From Toxorhynchites rutilus septentrionalis (lineage: Eukaryota; Arthropoda; Insecta; Diptera; Culicidae): DNA of 64,000 nt. The stretch covers positions 63,704,218 through 63,768,217 of the forward strand of contig NC_073745.1 in assembly GCF_029784135.1 (NCBI RefSeq), given 5' to 3'. Position numbers and translations under genes: made by a program. The notes below the pieces were generated by a model. It was not told where the DNA came from, made no database searches, and saw only the letters and a program-made list of their open reading frames with translations. Shown piece by piece: positions 56,098 through 64,000 of this stretch; position 1 is the stretch's first letter, and every line of letters begins with the position of its first letter.

Positions 56098-57304
56098 GGA
56101 GCGGGTGTTTACGCCATACTTTGCAATATTTATGCTCCTTCGGGATCGCACAGAAGAACGGAGAGGGAATCTTTTTTCTCTGAGACTGTTCCATATTATT
56201 TGCGAAATATTTCAGAATGTACAATACTGGGAGGAGACTTCAACTGTATTTTGAATTCTTGTGACAGTTCAAATGAGCATTGCGCAAACTTTAGTACTAA
56301 TTTGAGGTCATTAACACAGAACTTGAGACTGCAAGATACATGGAATGTCATTAACCCGTCAAGAACGGAATTTTCATTCATACGAGCTGGATTTGGATCT
56401 AGAATTGATCGTATTTATGTTTCGAACGATCTTAAAACGAAAATTGTTGGTGCACGATTCAACGAGGTTTCATTCTCAGACCATAAAGCGTATATTTTGA
56501 GGCTAAAGCTACCTAGATTGGGTGGGACATTGGGTAGAGGAGTTTGGAAGTATAAATCAATGATAACAAATCATGAAGTTAAAGAACAGTTTAGAATGAA
56601 ATGGCGGTATTGGGTGTCTCAAAGGCGTTATTACCGAACATGGATAATTTGGTGGATTGAGTACGCAAAACCTAAAATTGTTTCTTTTTTAAAATGGAAG
56701 ACTAAACTAGCGAATGACATTTTTTATGATTCGATGAGAATATGGTATGAGGCTTTGAAAAGAGCTCATGAAGAATATTTGATCAATCCAAATAAAATCG
56801 CTGAAATAAATCGGATAAAAGGTATCATGTTAAAATTACAAAGAAATCATTCTTTTACAAAGGTAAAAGAAAATGAAGTTTATCTGTCAGGAGAACCAGC
56901 TTCTGTGTTTTACGTGTATGATAGAGTTAAGAAATTCAATGAAAGAATTATTAAAAGTTTGAAAATTGATGGACAAAAATCAACAAACCATACGGAAATT
57001 GTTGGCCACATAGTAGATTTTTACAAGAATGCTTTCACTTCGGAGAGAAATGGGGAAAGTAATGATTTTGTCCCGAATTTACCTATACCTGAAAACTGCG
57101 TCGAAAATGACGGAATGATGGAAAGAATTGAAGAAGATTTTATGTATACGTTAATAAAAACTGCGAACTCGAAAAAATCACCTGGAATGGATGGTTTAAC
57201 CAAAGATTTTTATCTGGATTTTTGGGATATTGTTAAGACGGAGTTTACTGGAGTGATTAATGATATTGTAGCAGGAAATGTCATAAAAAGTTTTTCGATG
57301 GGAT
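56098..57304 (+). pseudogene. LINE ORF2 fragment: endonuclease and start of RT
   Basis: The frame begins GAGVYAILCNIYAPSG (endonuclease N-x-YAP motif), then ILGGDFNCIL (GDFN catalytic motif), SRIDRIYVS (the RIDRIY substrate motif) and FSDHKAYIL (SDH catalytic motif). The N-terminal quarter, including the first catalytic Asn/Glu, is missing. A linker of about 230 residues leads to KKSPGMDGLTKDFY, the first RT motif (GxDG). The frame ends at a stop at 57,303 caused by an indel. The endonuclease would nick target DNA to prime reverse transcription. Confidence 0.82.
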
Positions 57305-58158
57305 GATTGTTCTAATAAAGAAGAGCAATCATTCAGAGTCCATTTCCCAGTTTTGACCAATTACCATGCTAAATTTTGATTACAAAGATCTTTCGAGAGC
57401 TTTGAAATTTCGTTTGGAGAAATTAGTAAAATATGTAATTTCTCCAAATCAAAAATGCGCTAATAAACAACACAATATATTTGATGCTACGTGTGCACTG
57501 CGTGATAAAATTGTAGAATTCAAAACAAAGAAAAAGAAGGGTTACATGGTCTCTTTTGATTTAGAACGGGCTAGAGTGGAGTGATAGAGTGGAAGATTCT
57601 TTCTTAATCGACACTATGAGAAATATGGGAATAAATGAAAGATTTGTCAATCTGATTGGATTGATGAGACAAATGTCATTTTCTAAAATATTGATCAACG
57701 GAAGATTGAGTAATGAAATTCAGATTAGAAGATCAGCGAGACAAGGTGATCCCTTGTCCATGCACTTGTTCGTGTTGTATTTGGAGCCCCTTATTCAGCA
57801 TTTGAATCGAGTTTGTACCAGTGAAATGGATCTTTTAAGTGTTTATGCAGATGATATTTGCATAGTAGTGGAGGATGTACAAAAGTTAGACGAAATAAAA
57901 GAAATTTTCGAAAGATATGGTAGTGTATCAGGAGCCCGTCTTAATATACTGAAAACTGAATGTATGATTGTAGGAGAAGAAAATGTCGATTCACAGCAGC
58001 CACGATGGCTAACCGTGCAACGAAATATGAAAGTTCTTGGTGTTTTTTATAGTAATGATTTCAAAATCATGATTGAAACAAACTGGACTCATGTTACTAA
58101 TAGCTTTTCTCGATTGATATGGTTGCACAAGTTGCGTAATTTAAATAAAATTTAAAAG
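57304..58158 (+). pseudogene. LINE reverse transcriptase core, broken frames
   Basis: The reading resumes with IVLIKKSN, a stop in place of the R of RPITMLN (.PITMLNFDYK), RALKFRLEKLV, then FDLERA, a small break at about 57,572-57,583, and DRVEDSFL. The frame from 57,583 holds INGRLSNEIQIRRSARQGDP and the active-site SVYADDICIV (YADD). The two catalytic Asp residues are intact, but the frame is interrupted three times and the protein is not made. Confidence 0.82.
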
Positions 58159-59147
58159 GTCATTTTCCTAAACACTTTCGCTTTATCCAAAGTGTGGTAC
58201 ATATTTTAAATTTACCAAACAAATTTGCTTCAAAAATAAAATCACTCATTGGCAGCTTTATTTGGAAAAAATTTGAGCAAAGGGTTAGTTATATGCAACT
58301 AATTCTGCCTAAAAATAAAGGTGGGTTTGCGCTACATGATGTGGACATGAAATGCAAATCATTTTTGGTTAACAGATTCAAAAGAACACAAATAAACCGT
58401 TACATTCATGACACGATTATAGACAACTTTAATGGTTCAAATACAGCTTCCAGTATTCCCAATGAATACGATTACCTTAAAAAAATTAACCATGAATTAA
58501 GAATGTTGCCATCTCAAGTTCTTGACCATATGACCTCAAATGTATTATACAGTTACTACATAGAAAAAGTAAATACACCAGAAATAGAGAAAAAATATAG
58601 ACAATATAATTGGAGAACAATATGGAGAAATATGAGGAGTAAAAATCTTACGTCGGATGAGCTCTCCTCTTTATATTTTTTTATTAATGAAAAAATACCA
58701 AATAAGGAGCAGTTTCATAGACAGGGAAGAGTACCTCAGCCGTTCTGTTCATTCTGCATCGGAATAGTGGAGGATTTATGTCACAAAGTAAAGGATTGTC
58801 AATTTAATGCAGGTTTATGGCGATATATGATGCAAAGGCTAAATGACTGTAATATTAGAACAGAGAGATTGAATTTTAATAGTCTGAAATTTCCAACACT
58901 TGTGAATTATAATAGAATAGAAAAAAGAAAAATCGTGGAGGTTTTTGGAAAATACGTGCAAATCGGCATAGGGTGTATTTTCGAGGAAATTAGAGATTGC
59001 CATTTTCATTGGCACCCCAATATACATAAATCGCCAGTTTGTTGTCACGGCAATTTTGGATTTTTATTTCTCATGTATAACTGTGTTCTACTAGTTGAGT
59101 TCTTTAATTTAATACCCGTATTGATGGGGTTTAGAGAAAATATGTAA
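58158..59147 (+). pseudogene. LINE C-terminal region with zinc-knuckle-like motif
   Basis: After a frame break at about 58,156-58,194, reading continues with SFIWKKFEQRVSYMQLILPK, then CSFCIGIVEDLCHKVKDC, a C-x2-C-x8-H-x4-C motif like that near the end of L1-type ORF2 proteins. The last 40 or so codons (GFLFLMYNCVLL..) translate the 3' repeat unit, so the natural stop was probably lost and the protein originally ended near 59,040. Confidence 0.75.
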
Positions 59148-59500
59148 TCTGATATATTGTGGTGACGCTTATTTCGGATTTGCAATCCTCATGAATAACT
59201 GTGTTCTACTAGTCAAGCCCTTTCATTTGATACCCATAATGTTGGGGCTTGGGAAAAACCCATATTGATGGGATTTTGAGAAAATATGTAATCCGCCTAT
59301 TTGTAGCTTGGATTTTTAGAATCACGAAATACGCAATTTTATAATGACTCCAGAGATAAAGGTGTGTTCCAAATTTCAGATCAATCGGTCAACAGGAAGG
59401 GGTTCAAATTTCTAATAATGTGGTAAAGCGCTACAGCCAAACATGTTACAAACATACAAATTACAGGGCAAGCTGAATAAAACCGTTTAATAAAAAGAAA

Positions 59501-59639
59501 AGTAATGAATGCCGCAAATGCTGTTTATTTGGAAAGAAATTCGATAAGCTGAACAACCAAGTTACTTTGTTTTTTTTTAGCAGAATGACACTAAAATATT
59601 TTTGAAGATTTCTGTCGAATGAAAAAAAATGGAATATAT
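59501..59639. other. Short spacer
   Basis: AT-rich sequence between the LINE 3' region and the next foldback element; nothing recognisable. Confidence 0.4.
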
Positions 59640-61505
59640 GACGAATTTCATGCCAACTCGACTGGCCGTTGGTAGCACCATCTCAGATAGCAGCGAAACG
59701 TTGCGGGTGTGAACGCATGGGTCTTTTAAGCAACTTTGCAAAAAAAATATTTGTGTTTTCATTAAAAATAACAGGCAAATTTTTGAAAAAAAAAAATCAT
59801 AGAAAAAAAATGAAAATTAAATTTTAATTTTCTCGAAACATGTATTTCTAAAATTCCAAGAAAATATGTATGAACAGCCTATACAATTTCCAACAAGTCA
59901 CCCATCGGAAGATGGAAAAAGGAAAAAGTTTTTCGAACAACAACCTTATCATATTTTCCTTTGAAAAATTACTATTAATCTTTAATTCGTAACATTTTTA
60001 TGTATAAATTATCGCGATTTACAAGCTCTGCTTACTGTTTTCTATTAGGGAACATGTCAAACGCGAGAATTTACACATAAAATGTAACGAATAAAACATT
60101 ATTTCTTCAGGTTCTTCATACAAAAATGCCCCATATTCCAGAAACTATGAAAGAAAGAAAGAAAGTTGACGTCTTCGACGAAAGTTCATATTTTAATAAT
60201 ATCTACAACTTTGTGAAATACACTACATCGCTATCTTGACTTTAAACGAAATTAGGATTAGTTGGAATTTTTTTGAAAGAAACCACGAAAAAGTTGTTAG
60301 AAAAAAAAATCCTTGTAAAAGTACCCATCTTCCGATGTATCGACAATAGGGTGGCAATGGATGTATGGAAAAAATTTCTTCATCGAATTTCAAAAACCGA
60401 CCATGTACATTTATTGGCCCCAAAAAAAATTATCTGTGCAAAGTTTCAGCTCAATCGGACATAATTCAGGGGTGCCTTAAAGCTTTCAAAGTTTTGATTT
60501 TTTCATCCTAGAAAATCTTCCAAGGGGGAGGAGTAAAGGAAATTTGGAAAATCAAAATTTCATTTTCGATGCCGAATGAATTAAAAATGCATGAAACGAG
60601 ATCTGTTATCTCGAAAAAAAAAAATTGGAAAACTTTGAGAGCTTTGAGGCACCCCTACATCTTGTCTGATTGAGCTGAAATTTTGCACAGGTCATTTTTT
60701 TGGACCAATAAACAAAATGTTCATAGTCAGTTCTTAAACTTCGACAATTATTTTTGTTTCATACCTTCATTGCCTCTCAGGCTCAAAAGGTCAGTCAAAA
60801 TTTGTTTTTCCAAGATGATACCAGATCTCAACGTGTCATGCATTTTTAAGTCATTTGGCATCGAAAAAAAATTTCGATTCCCCCAATTTCCTTGACTCCC
60901 CCCGTGGAATATTTTCGAAGATGAAAAAATCAAAACTTTGAGCGCTTTGGGATCCCTAAATCATGTCCGATTGAGCTGGAACTTTGCACAGGTCATTTTT
61001 TGGGACAATAAAAAAAAGTATATGGTCGATTTTTTCACTTGACCATCTTCGCTGCCACCCTAATGGACAACTTGTTGGAAATTATTATGGCTTGCGAATG
61101 AACTGCAAAGTTTAAAGCCTCTTAAAAACAAAGAAAGAAGAAGATTATGGCTATTTATATATTTTTTTGAGAATTTTTAAAAAATACGTTTTTGAATGAA
61201 TTTTAGTTTTAAAAATATTTTTTTTCAGCGAAATTTTTTTCAAAAAAATTTAGGTATTTTTTAATGAAAATTTAAACAATTTCCTACACTTCATCCTTTG
61301 ACAAGAATTTTGTGTATGTTATAGTTTTTCAATTATATTTTTTTTTTGTAAAAAATCAAGAAAATTTTTTTGAACTTCTTCAAAAAGTAGTCTAATTTTT
61401 TTTTTTTTTGAATATTTCAAGTATGAAAAGTGGCTTGAAAGACTCATGTGTTTACACCCACAACGTTTCGCTGCTATCTGAGATGGCGCTGCCAACTCGT
61501 CATAC
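59640..61505. mobile_element. Foldback element (family A), 1.87 kb, with nested foldback
   Basis: The terminal parts are inverted: left TTGGTAGCACCATCTCAGAT, AGCAGCGAAACGTTGCGGGT; right, read inverted, TTGGCAGCGCCATCTCAGAT, AGCAGCGAAACGTTGTGGGT. Inner segments around AATTTCCAACAAGT (59,887) and CAACTTGTTGGAAAT (61,070) are also inverted. A different foldback (60,346-61,065) is inserted in the middle. It has no transposase. Related sequence is at 0.5-1.2 and 4.1-7.8 kb. Confidence 0.75.
60346..61065. mobile_element. Foldback element (family B), about 720 bp
   Basis: The ends AATAGGGTGGCA and TGCCACCCTAA are inverted, and the inverted similarity extends over about 200 bp (left: GCAAAGTTTCAGCTCAATCGG; right, inverted: GCAAAGTTCCAGCTCAATCGG). 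The interior repeats TTGAGGCACCCCTA and TGGCATCGAAAAAAAATTTC words. Partial copies are at 37.9 and 53.7 kb. The flanks TCGACAA and TGGACAA may be a target duplication. Confidence 0.75.
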
Positions 61506-63245
61506 GTGAAATCGAAAGAATACAAACAGGGCTGCCGCGGTTTAAAAGTTACAATGTTTTCAAAAACAAAAGGTGAACGACATGAATTTGTGTTATTTTC
61601 TTGGGGAAACTTTTTTTATGCGGTCCTATCTACCGCACAAATTTTTTTTCTCAAATTGTATACCGAACACGATTTTTTAAAGCTACTGGTGAAGTTTTGT
61701 GCGATTTTTTTGTGCGGTCCCTATCCTCCGCACAAAAAACGGTTTGCCTGTACTTATAAGATAGCACTGGCCCAATGACCACTTTAAAGCTTAAAAGATA
61801 GAGTGACCATGTAGTATTTTGTAAGGAAATAGTCTAAACAGGGGAAATATAATTAAAAAAAAGTGTTTTAACTGTATATAATCGAGTCTATTATAAAATC
61901 GAATAATACATAATCAAGTCAGTATATAATCGAGTCCGACCTGTATACATAATAGACAAAAAATGGAATGGATAAAAATTGTTTTTTCTAAACTTAGAAA
62001 ACGTGTGTTCTACCTTATTGGTTATTTAAAGCTCGATTCACCGAAACTTGCACAATGACAATAATTTGCTACTCGCGAGTGTCATTCGGTGTGTTATTTG
62101 TGCAATTTCGCTGGTTCAGAACAATTACGGAGAGCAAATACGAATGCATGAATTCGCGAAAATTGAACGTACAATCACTAATATTTCAGTTAAAAAATTA
62201 AAAAAAAATAATTTGGAGTCTCAATTTTCTGCTAGATTTTTTTAAATGTGTTCGTTGATTCTCCATTTGTGCATTCACAATTTTAAGATCTTAACGCGTA
62301 ACAAAAATATCTCACAATTTTTTCACCGTCTGCCTTTTTTATTTCCTGAAATCGATGGTTTTATCATATTCTTGTTTTCGAAGGACCTAGCACGGTAAGC
62401 AAATAACTATGCAAAATATTGTAGAGAGTTCCAAATAAGAAATTAAGGTATTTTCTTTCTTGAATTTCTAGATGGTTTACCACAAGAGCTATGCTATTTT
62501 TTTTTTCTTTTGTATTTCAAAGTTTTGATTATTTTCGTTATTCTGCGATAAATACTGTACGAAAAGAGAAAGAAATTTTGGTAACTCAATTTATGCTCGT
62601 TAGAGAAAAAACAGAAGAACTTAAATAAAAGCTTTTGCTGTTTGGTTTAGTTTGATCCATTATAGGAGTTGAAAATTGAAATATTGTTAAAGAAAATTTG
62701 ATGAATTCTACAGAATCTCTTTGAAAAAGTCGAAAAGAAGGGCCAGACAGCAAAACCTGTGAGCGGTATTTGTGGTCGCGATATTAAAATGGCCAATTAC
62801 GAGCAATTTTGGTGACCGTTGATCTCGTACAAGTATTTTTGATACTAACCCTTCACACTCGAGACCTTTTTCGCTTGCACGAATCGGCAATTCGAGAAAA
62901 TTTCGGCCAAATTAGGCAAACATTTTACATGTTCTCTAAAAAAACAGTACCAACAAACACAAATGTACTTTAATTACTCGAAAAAAACAAACTCTGATAA
63001 ATGTTACATCCTGTCATTAATTGACACATTGAATCGGCTGGGCTCCCGAGTTACCACTTCACACTGGCCGGGCAGCGCCGCTTGAGTGCAAAGGATTAAA
63101 TATGCACCTCGCAAAACTTCCTTAGTGATTGGTAATGGGCATTAAGGGAAAATTGTGAAAACTTCAACGAAAAACTACAAAGCCAACGACGACCGACCAA
63201 AACGAGGAACTTATGTAAAAGCGAGACACAATTTGAATATATCCT
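61506..63245. other. Unassigned spacer with repeat pieces
   Basis: Two words CGGTCC(T)ATC.. with GCACAAA recur at 61,620 and 61,710. Positions 61,865-61,945 hold the end of a TIR element (TATATAATCGAGTCCGACCT). Positions 62,020-62,160 match 1,300-1,440 inverted. No gene is recognised. Confidence 0.4.
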
Positions 63246-63249
63246 TCCA

Positions 63250-63440
63250 TAATCCATCCATTCTATCGAAAAGCAAAAGGAAAAAAGCAATATAATACTG
63301 CCTTCGCCGCGACCATTTGTCTGTTTCTGTTTTGCTACCCTGCTGAATGGGCGTGCAAATTTTTCTGCATCAGAATGCCTTCTCAGAATAAGCATAAAGC
63401 AAACTCAGTGCAGAGCTTGCACTGACGAGCAAAAGAGGAA
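63250..63440. repeat. Segment duplicated at 50.48-50.65 kb
   Basis: ATAATACTGCCTTCGCCGCG, CTGCTGAATGGG and CAGTGCAGAGCTTGCACTGA align collinearly with the 50.5-kb copy. The remainder of the window to 64,000 shows nothing recognisable. Confidence 0.6.
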
Positions 63441-64000
63441 TAAAAACTAGGTTCCACGAGTGTGGACATTGGCTGCTATTCACACACAGAGGTTTTGCCC
63501 GACGCGAAATCGCTTCGGAGGGTTATGAATGACAGATCTCACACCGCAATGCAATTTCCATATTTTTGTTCTCATGTCTAGACGGGAGGATCGATGAAAA
63601 GATTTGCTGCGATGATTTTCACACCGTCAGGCGAAGAGTGCTTGTGTATTATTGAACCATACGTACGAATTGTTGTTTTTTGCGTTAAAAAAGGTAGATA
63701 ATGAAAAGGGTGGAACAAATATATAATCGTCTGTGGTCGCAGTGAGTATCAGTATCAGAGTGTCTAAAAAATAACTCAATGGAGCTCGTGCATTGACAAT
63801 AAGGACCCAAATTTCGACATATGGCCAGCTTGTGCATTGTTCTCGCGAGGATAAAAATAAATAACGATTCAACCATCTTCAGTTGCAATCTGAAATAATA
63901 TCTTTAGTGATGAACAAGTGAATTGAATTAAGTAATTCCGTATTCCTTCGTCAACAGTAAGTTCGTGCGCAAAATATCACTCTCTATATATATTTTTCAC
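63441..64000. other. Unassigned terminal stretch
   Basis: No coding frame with a domain, tRNA or repeat family could be recognised here. Confidence 0.3.

Larger units (their letters stand above)
56072..59500 (+). mobile_element. 5'-truncated L1/Tx1-like LINE
   Basis: The element encodes, in order, the second half of an apurinic-type endonuclease, a reverse transcriptase and a C-terminal zinc-knuckle-like region, spread over four frames by stops and indels. There is no RNase H. The C-terminal style (RVSYMQLILPKNKGGFALHD) resembles L1/Tx1-group proteins; the clade is inference. From about 59,060 the 3' part carries two copies of a unit containing AACTGTGTTCTACTAGT.. GATACCC, also present at 11.2-11.5 kb. 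The 5' end abuts a Helitron remnant. Confidence 0.78.

Noticed and set aside
1..64000. CRISPR arrays or bacterial operons
   Set aside because: No spaced identical direct repeats, no Shine-Dalgarno-led gene clusters; the repeats are transposons and satellites of a eukaryotic genome.

Overview
This is repeat-dominated, gene-poor DNA from an animal nuclear genome. The organism is almost certainly an insect and most likely a mosquito (Culicidae). The reasons are: two near-identical Tc1-type elements whose transposase has DD37E spacing, a lineage described from mosquitoes; Helitrons with arthropod-type ends; an RNase H-bearing LINE; a mariner; several tRNA-derived SINE families; and AT-rich spacers with simple-sequence arrays. 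No complete host gene can be proven. A few small exon-like segments (near 3.3, 27.2, 28.6 and 44.2 kb) have splice-like edges and coding-like sequence, but I cannot assign them to a family.

Layout. 0.5-11.1 kb is a nest of transposons. A foldback element (4.15-7.79 kb) is split by a SINE with a 14-bp target duplication, a 454-bp TA-flanked MITE and a 5'-truncated LINE. It is followed by Helitron and mariner remnants and a 1.28-kb element with long inverted repeats. 12.45-12.79 kb is a near-perfect palindrome with 150-bp arms. 12.8-15.4 kb looks single-copy. 15.5-20.3 kb is a satellite block: a degenerate 13-bp array that changes strand, then two homogeneous heptamer arrays. 20.3-22.4 kb looks single-copy. 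22.4-26.75 kb holds a dispersed repeat family and a Helitron with decayed Rep coding. 26.75-32.4 kb is mostly single-copy apart from one ITmD37E element with an open transposase frame (30.68-31.97 kb).

32.45-37.66 kb is an old hAT element bounded by a perfect 8-bp duplication. It carries three later insertions: a hAT-type MITE, a second and broken ITmD37E copy, and a non-autonomous Helitron. 37.9-43 kb holds more foldback repeats, a hAT C-terminal fossil and SINE pieces. 43.4-45.8 kb looks single-copy. 45.8-48.36 kb is a pyrimidine-rich (TTTTTCTGC-like) array carrying two tRNA-like SINEs, followed by an inverted-orientation copy of the 13-bp satellite (48.6-49.7 kb). 49.7-53.0 kb is largely single-copy with a possible TATA promoter. 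53-61.5 kb is again nested repeats: a mariner fragment, a SINE inside a (TA)n tract, Helitron remnants, a decayed L1/Tx1-like LINE and a foldback element with another foldback inside it. 61.5-64 kb is mostly unassigned.

The window is best read as layers of insertion. The elements do not form a pathway. What connects them is relative age: hAT, foldbacks and L1-like LINE are old and broken, and ITmD37E and the simple-sequence arrays are young.
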